From the NCBI GenBank assembly GCA_019912965.1, contig JAIOHM010000039.1:1-64000 (forward strand): a stretch of 64,000 nucleotides of DNA, in the 5' to 3' direction. The translations under genes were made by a program, and so were the position numbers. Positions within the stretch are counted from its first letter, which is position 1; each line of letters opens with the position of its first letter. Below are positions 31,977 through 41,627 of the stretch, piece by piece. Origin of the DNA: Anaerolineae bacterium. Its GTDB lineage: Bacteria; Chloroflexota; Anaerolineae; Aggregatilineales; Phototrophicaceae. The notes below the pieces were generated by a model, which saw nothing but the letters and a program-made list of their open reading frames with translations, was not told the DNA's origin and did not search any database.

Positions 31977-34900
31977 TTACGGTTGTTGTGTTTCGATTAC
32001 GAAGGTGCCGAGAGTACTCCAATCACCGCAAGCATTGGATGGGTCGCAGGCACGCACTCGCCAGTACCAGGTGCCATCAGCCAGCGCTGAAGTGGTTACA
32101 CTGGTGGCCGGATTTGCAATGTTGTTATTGTTATATTCCGGGCTGGGGAAGTTGTTGCTGACAAGTTTATTGTTGTCAACCTGAACTTCGTAATGTCCTC
32201 CGCCTGCTGTCCAGCTAATCGGTGCCCAGGTCAGCGTTGGTGTGCTGGTGGTGTAGCGATTCAGGATGGGTACACCATTAGCCGCCGAAGTGATCTTTAC
32301 ACTGCGGATGACGCTCCATGGGCCATTATTGCCTGCTAGATCGACCGCACGTACCTGCCAGTAGAAGGTGTTGTTGGGCAACGGTGATGACGGTATGTAC
32401 CTGGGAGTTGTTACCATGTAACTGCCTCCCGGTGGTGTACTGGTCGGTGGGTTGGCCGGGCTGATAACGATCTCGTATTTGGCTGCACCGGCAACTGCAC
32501 TCCATGTGAAGGCGGGCAACCCCGTCGTCAGCGTAGCATTGTTTGCTGGCAGCAGTAAATTGGGCGCAACATTTGGCACAATCTTGAAGGGTTTCGCTGC
32601 CGAGAATTTCCCCGGTGCGCCAAGTGCATTGACCGTTTGCATCCGCCAGTAGTATTGACGATTGAGAGTCAGTGTGGACGGATTCAACTCGTAGGGCGAT
32701 GTGGTCAAACCCGAAATCGTGATGACTTCCGCCCCCGTAAAGGCACTCGTCGGAGCGATCTGAAGAATATAGGTGAACGGCCCACCAGCAGTTGAAACCG
32801 TTGGTGTCCAGGCAAAGACCGGCGTGGTATCGAAAGTCAAAGCTCCCGGTTGGATGGCAGATAGCACAGGCGGCAGTGGCAGCGGTTGGCTGACCGTGAA
32901 TATGCGGCAGGGTGGCACTGCTGGCACGAAGCCTGCCCCAGTATTAACCTGAACGCTCCATGAATACTTGCCTGCTCCCAGCGGAAGGATTTTGGTGACC
33001 GCAGTCTGATCGTAGTTGGTCGGGCTGGCGCAGGTGTCATTGTTGGATACCTGAAGCCGATAGCTCGTGGTTCCAACCCCATTGAAAGGTACTGCTGACC
33101 ACTTGAAAGTGATGTTAGCAGTGGTCGCTGCGCCAACCAACGGGAATACCTGATTGGACAGGGGCGTGACCATGAAGTTGAGGTTCAGGGTACGGGTCAG
33201 TGAAGTGAACACATTGCCGAGTGCATCCGTTGTCCGAACACGCCAGTACCATGTTCCTTGTGGTATGGACTGGTTGGCGATGACCGAAACACCTGTTGCT
33301 ACAGCAGGGGTGAACGTATAGTCCACACTGCCGAAACCGGGATCATTATCAACCTGAACCTGATAGGTTGCTTTCGGATAGGCAATCCATCTGAAAGTTG
33401 GACGAGGTAGTGCCAGGGTTGCATTATCCACCGGGGCGCTTTGTACCGGGGGTGCCGTGCGTACCATGAAGGTACGGGCTGCGCTGAAAGCACCAAGTGC
33501 ACCATGTGTATTGATGGTACGAACGCGCCAGTAGTAGGTCTTGGCCGCGCCGTTTACGCCAGCAACCAAATCAGGTGTTGTATCCGTTAGGCCAGCCACT
33601 GTATTGGTATAGATCAGCGGCAGGGTGAAGGTGGCAGTGTCATCTACCTGAAGTTCGTAGGTAAAGGGTGTTCCTGCTGTGCTGGTTGAGCCGTTCCATG
33701 ATAGCTGAACAGTAGTATCAATGGTGGTTGTGGCGGTGGCTGGCAAAGTCAGAACCGGAGCTACTGGAGCCGCAGGGCTGACGAAGAATATCCAACCGGG
33801 GCCATTCACCGGGTTAAAGCCTGAACCTGTATCAGCCTGAACGCGCCAGTAGTATTTACCTGCCGGTCGGTTGCTAAGCGTGAGCGTTAGCGCATTGGCC
33901 GGGGTGGGGTTGAGGTTTTCTGGCGATGTGAAAGTTTCATTGTCGTCAATCTGAATCTGATAGTTGACCGCGCCTGTAACAGCCACCCATTTCAAGATGA
34001 CATTGGCAGTAGTCGCCGCGCCCACTAACGGAATAATCTGATTGTTGACAGGTGTAGCCATCAAGGCGGTGCGGACGGTAAAAGCGCGCACTGCTGGGAA
34101 TGGGCCGAAAACGCCATGCGTATTCTGTGTCCGAACGCGCCAGTAGTAGACCTTCGGCGCACCATTTGTGCCAGCGGGCAGATCAGCCGGAGGTGTGTAG
34201 TTTAGGGCTGCACCATCAAACTGTTCATGCACAATGGAAGCTGGGGTACAAGTATTGACGGTGCAAATCTGGATGTGATAGTCGAACGGCCCGCCTGCGG
34301 GTGCGGCGGTCGTGTTCCAGGTGAAGGTTGGAGTCTGGTCAGCCAGAATTGCTGATGCGACCGGGCCAGTCATCAGCGGCGCAGCGGGTGCTGGTGGGCT
34401 GATGGTGAATTTGCGGAATGGCGGGTTGGCAGGCGCTAAACCGGAACCCGGATTAACTTTCACACGCCAGTAGTAATTGCCGGCTGTTTGTCCTGTCAGA
34501 ACACAGTTCGCAGTCGTTCCTGCCGCTGGAACATTGACCGGCGCACAGGTAGTTGGGGTGCTAAAGGTATCGTTATCGTCGATTTCAACCTGATAAACTG
34601 TCGTGCCGACACCGTTATAGAGTACTTTCTGCCAGGTGAGGGTGACGTTGATTGTCGTGGCTACCCCTGCCAGTTTGAACATCTGGTTATTGGCTGGCAA
34701 AGTGAGCAGGCTGATGTTGAAGCTGCGAACAGCCGAGAAACTCTCGCCACCAAGAACATCGGTTGCGCGGATGCGCCAGTGCCATGTCCCTTGTGGGATG
34801 GACAGGTTTGCAACTACCGAAACGCCAGTTGGAACCGCAGGTGTGAAGTTGAAATCAATGCTGCCGAAGTTCACGTCATCATCGACCTGAACCTGATAAG

Positions 34901-36797
34901 TTGCTTTTGGATAGGCGACCCATGTGAACGTTGGACGTGCGGTGATGAGGTTCGCGTTGGCAGCGGGCAAACGTTGTGCTGGCCCGGCAGTGCGAATCAT
35001 GAATGTGCGAGCGACTGTAAAAGCGCCGGGTACACCATTGATATTCTTGGCACGAACTCGCCAGTAGTAGGTCTTGGCCGCACCGTTTACACCCGCAGCC
35101 AGTGCAGGGGTTGTTTCGGTTGTGCCGATCACATTGGCGTTGGTATAGACCAACGGCAGTGTAAAGGTTGCTGAGTCATCAACCTGAAGTTCGTAACTCG
35201 TACCTGTACCCGTCCACGAGAGTTGAACAGTAGTATCGGCAGTGGTGGTGGCAGTAATAGGTGTAGTCAGAACAGGAAGCGCTGGTAGCGCGATACCTGC
35301 CTGTTCCACCCGGAATTGGAAGTTGCCATAGCGCCCATTGTAACCACCAACCTGAATGATGTAGGGTGTACCAGCCGTCAAGTTGAGGTTGAGCGAGGAA
35401 GTCAGCACAGTTGCATTGGCATCGTCGTTGCAGCCACCAGTAACCTGAGACAGTGATCCTAAAGCTGCGCCCGTGTAGACGCTGACCACTGTATCAAAGC
35501 TGCTGCCTGCGGTCGAAATCACATAATTGCTGGTGACGCCTGGTGTGAACTCATACCAGAAGCTGTAGCGCACATTGAAGCCGCAAGTTGGGGTGGGTTC
35601 GGTTGCTTCAGTGCTATCGTTGCCCGTACTATCACCAGAGTTGGTGTAGGGAGCGAACGGACTGGCGACCGGGACAAGGAGGCGATTAGCGAAGTCATCA
35701 TTGCTGGTTGCCTGAATGCCAATCAACTGCTCGGCAGAAGGCGGCGGGAATGCGCTGGTATCTTTGCCCTCTATGACTGGCGCTTCGACCGTTACTTCCG
35801 GCGGAGGCTCTGCCGTCACTTCTGGTGAAGGTTCTGCTGTAACTTCGACAATCGGTTCAACTGTTGGTATTTCTTCGGTAGGGGCAGGAGTGATCTGAAC
35901 GACTGGCGGATACAAACCGATTTCAGCAGTCGGCACCCACAGGAAGAAGTCTTCGACCAGCAGGCTGCCTGCAATCTGAAGGCCATCTGCTCCAATCGGG
36001 AAGGCCGCGGAAAGGGTCACATCGCCCGGAGGCAGTGATGCCGTATCGCCAAAGGCAATAACTTCCAGCTCATCGACATTAACGCGGACAACATTATCCA
36101 TTGCCGAAATACGCAGTGTGCGCCAGGTTGTGCCTGCGGCTGCCGGGAGGGAAGCCGTTTGCACCAGTACGCCTGCGCGGAATAACTGCACCGTTCCAGC
36201 AGCGTCCAGCGAGGCAGTGTAATTGCCAGCGGGGCTGTTACGCAGGCTGATCTGGGCGCTGCCTGCGCCAATGAAGAAACGCGCCTGTGCGGCGACATTA
36301 TAGAATGTAGCGGTAAGGAGTTGAGCAGGTTGATTGCTAGTGGTCTGGAATGCGCTTCCGGTTTCATTTGGAACCAGCGACCAGCTTGCATCATGCTGCC
36401 AGAATGCAGGGTTAATCTCATCGAAAAGATCGCGCACCAGCAGGCTCAACGGCGGTTCAGGACTAAACGCCGGGCTGGTAGTGGGCAAGGGTGTTTCGGT
36501 TGGTTGTTCAGTGCTGCCGGGATCCGTTGTTACTTCTGCCGTAATTTCTTCGGTAGGTAACGGGACTTCGGTTGGTGTCTCGACAGGAGTAACCTCTGTT
36601 GGTATCTCGGTCGGAACGTCTGTTGGTGTTTCAGTTGGTGCTGGTGGCGGTGTCTCGGTTGGAATTTCTGTTGGTATATCGGTTGGCGTTTCAGTAGGAA
36701 TTTCATCCTGTGCCAGGATGACCACCCCGTTGAAGGCCAACAGCGCAATCAGAATTAACACCGGCCTCAATAACCATTTTGACCATAATTGCTGCAT
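31977..36797 (-). CDS. giant secreted repeat protein (PPC plus fibronectin-like modules)
   Basis: 1606 residues. Signal peptide LLRPVLILIALLAFNGVVILAQ at the N-terminus, then a ~90-residue (P/E)TPT(E/D) linker. Residues ~125-300 look like a jellyroll (LLVRDLFDEINPAFWQHDASW). After a second acidic Pro linker comes a PPC-like domain (~375-505, FDTVVSVYTGAALG, GTPYIIQVGGYNG). The rest is about ten ~95-residue modules each ending in a YYWRVR-type strand (WQVRAVDLAGN, YYWRVRTQNTHG), fibronectin-III-like and partly near-identical, indicating repeated internal duplication. No anchor is visible at the C-terminus. It is likely an adhesin or matrix protein. It is followed at 78 bp by the tandem protease. 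Confidence 0.85.
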   Translation of the reverse strand: MQQLWSKWLLRPVLILIALLAFNGVVILAQDEIPTETPTDIPTEIPTETPPPAPTETPTDVPTEIPTEVTPVETPTEVPLPTEEITAEVTTDPGSTEQPTETPLPTTSPAFSPEPPLSLLVRDLFDEINPAFWQHDASWSLVPNETGSAFQTTSNQPAQLLTATFYNVAAQARFFIGAGSAQISLRNSPAGNYTASLDAAGTVQLFRAGVLVQTASLPAAAGTTWRTLRISAMDNVVRVNVDELEVIAFGDTASLPPGDVTLSAAFPIGADGLQIAGSLLVEDFFLWVPTAEIGLYPPVVQITPAPTEEIPTVEPIVEVTAEPSPEVTAEPPPEVTVEAPVIEGKDTSAFPPPSAEQLIGIQATSNDDFANRLLVPVASPFAPYTNSGDSTGNDSTEATEPTPTCGFNVRYSFWYEFTPGVTSNYVISTAGSSFDTVVSVYTGAALGSLSQVTGGCNDDANATVLTSSLNLNLTAGTPYIIQVGGYNGRYGNFQFRVEQAGIALPALPVLTTPITATTTADTTVQLSWTGTGTSYELQVDDSATFTLPLVYTNANVIGTTETTPALAAGVNGAAKTYYWRVRAKNINGVPGAFTVARTFMIRTAGPAQRLPAANANLITARPTFTWVAYPKATYQVQVDDDVNFGSIDFNFTPAVPTGVSVVANLSIPQGTWHWRIRATDVLGGESFSAVRSFNISLLTLPANNQMFKLAGVATTINVTLTWQKVLYNGVGTTVYQVEIDDNDTFSTPTTCAPVNVPAAGTTANCVLTGQTAGNYYWRVKVNPGSGLAPANPPFRKFTISPPAPAAPLMTGPVASAILADQTPTFTWNTTAAPAGGPFDYHIQICTVNTCTPASIVHEQFDGAALNYTPPADLPAGTNGAPKVYYWRVRTQNTHGVFGPFPAVRAFTVRTALMATPVNNQIIPLVGAATTANVILKWVAVTGAVNYQIQIDDNETFTSPENLNPTPANALTLTLSNRPAGKYYWRVQADTGSGFNPVNGPGWIFFVSPAAPVAPVLTLPATATTTIDTTVQLSWNGSTSTAGTPFTYELQVDDTATFTLPLIYTNTVAGLTDTTPDLVAGVNGAAKTYYWRVRTINTHGALGAFSAARTFMVRTAPPVQSAPVDNATLALPRPTFRWIAYPKATYQVQVDNDPGFGSVDYTFTPAVATGVSVIANQSIPQGTWYWRVRTTDALGNVFTSLTRTLNLNFMVTPLSNQVFPLVGAATTANITFKWSAVPFNGVGTTSYRLQVSNNDTCASPTNYDQTAVTKILPLGAGKYSWSVQVNTGAGFVPAVPPCRIFTVSQPLPLPPVLSAIQPGALTFDTTPVFAWTPTVSTAGGPFTYILQIAPTSAFTGAEVITISGLTTSPYELNPSTLTLNRQYYWRMQTVNALGAPGKFSAAKPFKIVPNVAPNLLLPANNATLTTGLPAFTWSAVAGAAKYEIVISPANPPTSTPPGGSYMVTTPRYIPSSPLPNNTFYWQVRAVDLAGNNGPWSVIRSVKITSAANGVPILNRYTTSTPTLTWAPISWTAGGGHYEVQVDNNKLVSNNFPSPEYNNNNIANPATSVTTSALADGTWYWRVRACDPSNACGDWSTLGTFVIETQQP

Positions 36798-37241
36798 GTT
36801 GATTGACCTTTTCCTCAGTATTCCCTTGAGGCAGCTTTTAAGCAGGGCTAAAGCCCTCTATATTGCTTATGACTTCTTATCGATTATATATCAAATCGAC
36901 AAATACTTGCATAGCACTAAACGTAAATAATGCCATTTACAAACGCCAGGTAACTATTTGCATTATGACCCCGTAGCGATTATATGCAATAGCTCATCTG
37001 GCCTAATTCAAATGGTACTCCAAAGCAGGCTTATTCGGGCTTAAGATTGTGGAGGCGAAAGGTCAGAGAATTATTTGCTTCAATAAAGCCAACTTCACTC
37101 TGTGGATGTTTTCGGATAGTCAACATAGAATTTTGACGATCCAGACCTCCCCTATACCGGTACAGAAGTTACGCGGTTGATGTGTAGAATGGGCTTCGAC
37201 TATCTGTATTTTGCACAAATTCATCTTGTCACCAGATTAGA
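36798..37241. other. intergenic, no gene seen
   Basis: A+T-rich region of ~440 bp upstream of the giant repeat protein gene. It must contain that gene's promoter (minus strand), but no box pair stands out. No ORF, repeat or RNA structure of note. Confidence 0.4.
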
Positions 37242-37284
37242 AACAGACTCTGAAAGGTGACAATCGTCCGTTTCAGAGTCTGTT
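37242..37284 (-). terminator. glmS terminator
   Basis: A perfect 14-bp inverted repeat, AACAGACTCTGAAA (37242-37255) and TTTCAGAGTCTGTT (37271-37284), 40 bp beyond the glmS stop; on the minus strand it is followed by TTCTAAT. Confidence 0.65.
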
Positions 37285-37323
37285 GTCTCTACACGCAACT
37301 CCTGATAGAACAGGTTGATGAAT

Positions 37324-39171
37324 TTATTCGACGGTGACGCTTTTTGCAAGATTGCGTGGTTGATCGACATCTGCGCCGCGCCAGACGGCGATGTGATACG
37401 CCAGCATTTGCAGCGGGATAACAGCCACCACCGGACTCAAGAGTGGGGCGGTTTCAGGTACATACAGAACGTGATCGGCTTTGGTCTGGATGAAGGTATC
37501 CCCTTCAGTAGCGATAGCGATGACCACCCCGCCGCGCGCTTTAGCCTGCTCAATCTGGCTAATCATCTTTTCGTACAGGTTGTCCTTGAGTGCGATGCAG
37601 ACGACGGGCATATCTTCGTCAATCAGCGCAATCGGGCCGTGTTTCATTTCACCTGCTGGATAACCTTCGGCATGGATGTAGCTGATTTCCTTGAGCTTCA
37701 GCGCCCCTTCCAGCGCAATCGGGTAATTGATGCCGCGCCCCAAAAACAGGAAATCAGTGTAATGATAAAGCTGTCCCGCTAAGGCCTTGATTTTTGGCTC
37801 GGCTTCCAGTGTCCGTCCCACCAGATCAGGCAGGCGGCCTAAATCATAGGCATACTGACGGCGCTGCTCTAGCGTCAGTGTCCCGCGTAGCTGCCCCAAA
37901 TACAGCCCCAGCAAATACTGGTCAACGATGCTGGCGGTGAAGGCTTTGGTGGATGCTACACCGATTTCCGGCCCGGCGTTCATCGTCAGATAACCGTCGC
38001 TAATCCGCATGGCTTGGCTGCCCATTGAATTCACAATGCTCCAAAGAGTCGCCTGCTTCTGATGCGCCTCTTCCATAGCGGCCAATGTGTCCACCGTTTC
38101 GCCGCTTTGGGTGATTGCCAGTACGGCACTGCGTTCATCAATAATTGGATCACGGTAGCGGTATTCACTGCCATAATCCACTTCGACATTCAGCCGCGCC
38201 ATATGCTCGATATAGAACTTGCCGACCAGTCCGCTGTAGTAGCTTGTGCCGCAGGCCACTGTCACCAAACGGGTGAGTGCCTGTGCTTTTTCCGGTGTTA
38301 GATTCAGATCAGCCAACAGCGCCTCACCACGCTCGAAATCTACCCGTCCGCGAATCGTATCGGTGATACTGCGTGCCTGCTCGAAAATCTCCTTCTGCAT
38401 GAAGTGTTTGAATTCGCCCTTCGCCGCGCTGACCGGATCCCAGGCGATGTCGTGAATTTCCGGCTGAAGGGGTTGCCCATCCAGCGTTTGTACGCGGTAA
38501 GCAGTGGCGCTGACGGTTGCCATCTGGCGCGTTTCGAGGAAGATCATGCGCCGCGTGTGTTCCAGAATCGCGGGAATATCTGAAGCGACAAAGTTCTCGC
38601 CTTCACCGAGTCCCAATGCCACACCCCCCGCATTGCCGATCCGTACCGCCACCAATTCATCCGGCTGGCGGCGGCTCATAACCACGATGGCGTGTGCGCC
38701 ACGCAGCAGTTGAACGGCTTTGCGCGTGGCTTCCGTCAGATTATGATTTGCGCCGTTTTGGGCGAAGCGTTCAATCAGATGGACAATCACCTCAGTGTCG
38801 GTTTCAGATTTGAATTCGACCCCTTCGGCAGCCAATTCATCTTTCAGTTCGAGATAATTTTCGACGATGCCGTTGTGGACGACGACATATTCGCCATCCA
38901 TGCTGATGTGGGGGTGAGCGTTGCGTTCGGCAGGGACGCCGTGCGTTGCCCAGCGGGTATGCCCAATGCCAATAGAACCATAAATCGGGTCGGCCTCGAC
39001 GCGGCGACGCAGGTTGATAAGTTTGCCAACATCCCGGCGCAGGCTGATCTGTCCGTCATGAATGACCGCTACCCCTGCCGAATCGTAACCGCGATATTCC
39101 AGACGACCAAGACCATCCAGAATAATAGGTGTCGCGTTCTGTGAACCGATGTATCCAACAATGCCACACAT
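37324..39171 (-). CDS. glmS: glutamine-fructose-6-phosphate aminotransferase
   Basis: 615 residues from ATG 39171, which gives MCGIVGYIG with the glutaminase nucleophile Cys2 exposed after Met removal; GGAGG lies seven bases upstream. The frame is open 109 codons further upstream but that would abolish the Ntn mechanism. The N-terminal glutaminase domain (RWATHGVPAERNAHPH) is followed by two SIS domains (SQSGET-type: ITQSGETVDT, YIHAEGYPAGEMKHGPIAL) and the C-terminal DQPRNLAKSVTVE with the catalytic Lys. It makes glucosamine-6-phosphate, first step towards UDP-GlcNAc for peptidoglycan and glycans. The leader is ~390 nt if the promoter at 39,575-39,603 is used. Confidence 0.96.
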   Translation of the reverse strand: MCGIVGYIGSQNATPIILDGLGRLEYRGYDSAGVAVIHDGQISLRRDVGKLINLRRRVEADPIYGSIGIGHTRWATHGVPAERNAHPHISMDGEYVVVHNGIVENYLELKDELAAEGVEFKSETDTEVIVHLIERFAQNGANHNLTEATRKAVQLLRGAHAIVVMSRRQPDELVAVRIGNAGGVALGLGEGENFVASDIPAILEHTRRMIFLETRQMATVSATAYRVQTLDGQPLQPEIHDIAWDPVSAAKGEFKHFMQKEIFEQARSITDTIRGRVDFERGEALLADLNLTPEKAQALTRLVTVACGTSYYSGLVGKFYIEHMARLNVEVDYGSEYRYRDPIIDERSAVLAITQSGETVDTLAAMEEAHQKQATLWSIVNSMGSQAMRISDGYLTMNAGPEIGVASTKAFTASIVDQYLLGLYLGQLRGTLTLEQRRQYAYDLGRLPDLVGRTLEAEPKIKALAGQLYHYTDFLFLGRGINYPIALEGALKLKEISYIHAEGYPAGEMKHGPIALIDEDMPVVCIALKDNLYEKMISQIEQAKARGGVVIAIATEGDTFIQTKADHVLYVPETAPLLSPVVAVIPLQMLAYHIAVWRGADVDQPRNLAKSVTVE

Positions 39172-39603
39172 GGGGAATCCTCCGTTTGTAGATGCGTTGA
39201 GAACAAACGCATTCCAGCTGTGCGGCGCAGGCGCAGCCAGATTGCAAGAACCAACAGCCTGTTGGATAGCAGTGATTAACGAATCCATACTGTAAAGGCT
39301 GGTTCTTTGTTCCACACGCTGCCACTTGTCCCGGCAGTTGTCCCGCCGGATTTCGTGGATCGCTTTTACTATACGGAGGAAAAAGACAAGGGATGGTGGA
39401 AACACCCCGGCGGCATCCGCTGATCTTTCGATTTTCTCCCCATTGTTGGGGATTAGGCTCATGGTGAAATGAGCAACCGCCACCTCGTCACCCTGCATTA
39501 CTGCCGGGTCATGCGCTGTCTACGCCCCCGATCGGTTCGCGTTGAGTCCTCCTGTTATGCTCGACATTGATAAGATCATAGCGGGTTATCCTTGCGGCGA
39601 CAA
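39172..39603 (-). promoter_or_regulatory. glmS promoter and long leader
   Basis: On the minus strand TTGTCG (39603-39598), 17-bp spacer, TATGAT (39580-39575). The ~400-nt leader has two inverted repeats: ATGCGTT (39192-39198)/AACGCAT (39206-39212), next to the ribosome site, and AACCA-GCCT around 39250 pairing with AGGCTGGTT near 39300. I do not recognise the glmS ribozyme core, so the mechanism, if any, is unknown. Confidence 0.4.
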
Positions 39604-39615
39604 TACAGACTTTGG

Positions 39616-40344
39616 TTACTTGATAAATTCGAGGTAATCGGTGGTGGCTTTGCTCACATCGCTGTAAAAGCCGCGCCGCGTTTCGTCTTTGACAGCTAAC
39701 GCCAGTTGATACATTGCCTCGTGTGACATGGTCGAAAGTGCCTCACGAGGTACGCGGTCTTTGCCCTCGGTCTTGAATCGGAACGGTCGCCCAAAGTGAA
39801 TGTTGATGTGTGGACGCTGGAGTCGTTTCATTTTGTCGTTCCATCCCACTGCGCCGGTGATACCCGTTGGGATGATTACGGCATTCGCTTTAGTTGCCAC
39901 ATAAGCCAGCCCGTCTTTAGCTTCCGCCAGTCCTTCCGGGTGGCGTGTGCCCTCTGGGGCAATCAAAATCATCTGCCCATTTTTAATGAGTTCGATGGAA
40001 TTGACCAGTGCTTTGCGATCAACCTCGTTGCGGTTGATGGTGTACGACCCCCACCACCACACGAAGAACCCGAAAAACCAATTTTGAGCATTCTCGATTT
40101 TAGTCATGGGAATCACGAAACGATTGGTGATCGCACCCATGCACAGAACGGGGTCGATAGCCGAAATGTGGTTCATCATGATGATGGCTGGGCCGCTGTC
40201 TGGGATATTTTCTGCCCCGGTGACATTTACATCCCAGAGCACGCGAAAGCCAAGCATTCGAATAAAGCCACGAAGCAAATTGCGTCGCCATGTCAAACTT
40301 GGCTGCCGCGCGATGTAGTCCTGTACTGAAGCTGAAAGGGTCAT
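39616..40344 (-). CDS. plsC: 1-acyl-sn-glycerol-3-phosphate acyltransferase family
   Basis: 242 residues. PlsC block I NHISAIDPV has the catalytic His and Asp; block III is APEGTRHPEG; both are needed for acyl transfer. A hydrophobic N-terminal part (LLRGFIRMLGFRVLWDV) anchors it to the membrane. The usual reaction makes phosphatidic acid from lysophosphatidic acid; other acceptors are possible in this broad family. Its ATG overlaps the stop of the upstream pseudouridine synthase gene by 4 bp (ATGA) and AAAGGAG precedes it, so both are co-translated. Confidence 0.88.
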   Translation of the reverse strand: MTLSASVQDYIARQPSLTWRRNLLRGFIRMLGFRVLWDVNVTGAENIPDSGPAIIMMNHISAIDPVLCMGAITNRFVIPMTKIENAQNWFFGFFVWWWGSYTINRNEVDRKALVNSIELIKNGQMILIAPEGTRHPEGLAEAKDGLAYVATKANAVIIPTGITGAVGWNDKMKRLQRPHINIHFGRPFRFKTEGKDRVPREALSTMSHEAMYQLALAVKDETRRGFYSDVSKATTDYLEFIK

Positions 40345-41306
40345 CGGTCTCCTTTCCGCGTGTTGCGTCGGGTAGTGGGTTTGCCCGTCGGGCGGGCAGG
40401 GCGGTTGTTGGTGTCGGGTTTGCGCCGGGTGGTTGGTTTTCCCGATTTGCGACCAGATTTATCGTCCAAATCCGATTTGCTGCGTGGGGCGAGTTTGCTG
40501 CGCTCCGGTTGTTCGTCACCTTCCGGTTTACGGCGTGGGGCGCGCGATGACTGCCGCTTGGGTGGACGGAAGTCGGCAGATGGAGTCGTTAGTTGTTTGA
40601 TGTCTTTTGGGTTCAGTTCGCGCCATTCACCCGAACGAAGTTCACCGAGGGGCAGTCCCCCAATATGGGTGCGGATGAGCGACCGCACGGTATGCCCCAG
40701 CAGCGAAGCGACTCGGCGAATCTGCCGTTTTTTGCCTTCGGTCATCATGATTCGCAGCGTGGTTTCTTTCCCGCCGTCTATCACTTTCACGGTGCAGGGC
40801 GCAGTAGTGAAACTATCTCCGGTTTCTTCATCCAGCAGGGTAATGCCTTTTTCCCAACGGGCGATAGTTTCCGCCGAGGGCAGGCCGCTGACGACCACTT
40901 TATAGGTTTTGGTGTGGCGATAGCGCGGATGAGTCAGGCGGTTTGCCAGATCACCATCGTTGGTCAGCACCATCAACCCCTCGCTGTCCGCATCCAGACG
41001 TCCAACATTGAACAGATGCCCTTCATGTGGGATGAATTCGCGCACAGTACGGCGGTTATCATCCTCGTGCGGATCATCCGTCGAAAGCACATAGCGCGGC
41101 TTGTTGAAGGCAATATAGATTTTGCGATCAGGGAAGGCCAGTTTCGTCCCATCAACCTCGATAATGTCGGCCTGTGGGTCGGCTTGGTCACCTAACTTGA
41201 TGACCTGACCGTTGACTCGCACACGCCCCTGACTGATGATTTCTTCACAAGCACGGCGCGACCCGATGTTGGCCTGCGCCATGAGTTTTTGTACACGTTC
41301 TTTCAC
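40341..41306 (-). CDS. RluB/RsuA-type pseudouridine synthase
   Basis: 321 residues. An S4 RNA-binding domain is at the N-terminus (VQKLMAQANIGSRRACEEIISQGRVRVNG), then the catalytic GRLDADSEGLMVLTNDGDLANRLTHP with the essential Asp and conserved RLT, and EGKKRQIRRVASLLGH. Members convert uridines in 23S or 16S rRNA. The last ~75 residues are a low-complexity basic tail (RAPRRKPEGDEQPERSKLA, SGKPTTRRK), probably RNA-binding and disordered. Overlaps plsC by 4 bp. Whether the target is 23S U2605 (RluB) or 16S (RsuA) cannot be told. Confidence 0.9.
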   Translation of the reverse strand: MKERVQKLMAQANIGSRRACEEIISQGRVRVNGQVIKLGDQADPQADIIEVDGTKLAFPDRKIYIAFNKPRYVLSTDDPHEDDNRRTVREFIPHEGHLFNVGRLDADSEGLMVLTNDGDLANRLTHPRYRHTKTYKVVVSGLPSAETIARWEKGITLLDEETGDSFTTAPCTVKVIDGGKETTLRIMMTEGKKRQIRRVASLLGHTVRSLIRTHIGGLPLGELRSGEWRELNPKDIKQLTTPSADFRPPKRQSSRAPRRKPEGDEQPERSKLAPRSKSDLDDKSGRKSGKPTTRRKPDTNNRPARPTGKPTTRRNTRKGDR

Positions 41307-41310
41307 AATT

Positions 41311-41616
41311 TTACTCGTTCTGCTTGCCCTGCTGTCGGGCCTCTAATCGTTCGATTAATTCATCCGCTGAAATGCCATGTTCACGAACATAAAATTCTGC
41401 TTCGCGGAATTCCTGTTCTATCGCTTCCTGATTGTCGTAATAGTAAGCCAGTGCAGCATGAATTTCGGCGCGTGTCAGGCCAAATTCTTCCATGATCCAT
41501 TCAACGGATGAATTGGCGTTGACAATCATACTGGCGATGATTTTGGCTTTAAACTGTCTACGAATCATCGCCTTACCATTGATGATTTCGATATGATTGA
41601 CGGGGGCAGTATCCAT
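41311..41616 (-). CDS. DUF433-type antitoxin-like protein
   Basis: 101 residues. IIASMIVNANSSVEWIMEEFGLTRAEIHAALAYYYDN is the DUF433 helix-turn-helix pattern (SVEWIxxEFgLtxaeI-aaLaYY). DUF433 proteins commonly pair with DUF5615 PIN-like proteins as putative toxin-antitoxin units; here it follows the DUF5615 gene at 11 bp and precedes the pseudouridine synthase by 4 bp. The N-terminus (NHIEIINGKAMIRRQFKAK) differs a little from the usual GrPvIrGTRI consensus. It probably binds DNA and the partner protein. Confidence 0.8.
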   Translation of the reverse strand: MDTAPVNHIEIINGKAMIRRQFKAKIIASMIVNANSSVEWIMEEFGLTRAEIHAALAYYYDNQEAIEQEFREAEFYVREHGISADELIERLEARQQGKQNE

Positions 41617-41627
41617 AATTGCCTCTT

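Noticed and set aside
34488-35174. 228-codon plus-strand ORF opposite the giant repeat protein
   Set aside because: Shadow frame of a low-stop repeat gene; no ribosome site or family pattern.
36530-36740. Tandem repeats considered as possible CRISPR or satellite
   Set aside because: They are the coding (P/E)TPT linker of the giant protein with irregular unit size and no spacers.
39172-39498. 109-codon N-terminal extension of GlmS
   Set aside because: It would bury Cys2, the glutaminase nucleophile; ribosome site supports ATG 39171.
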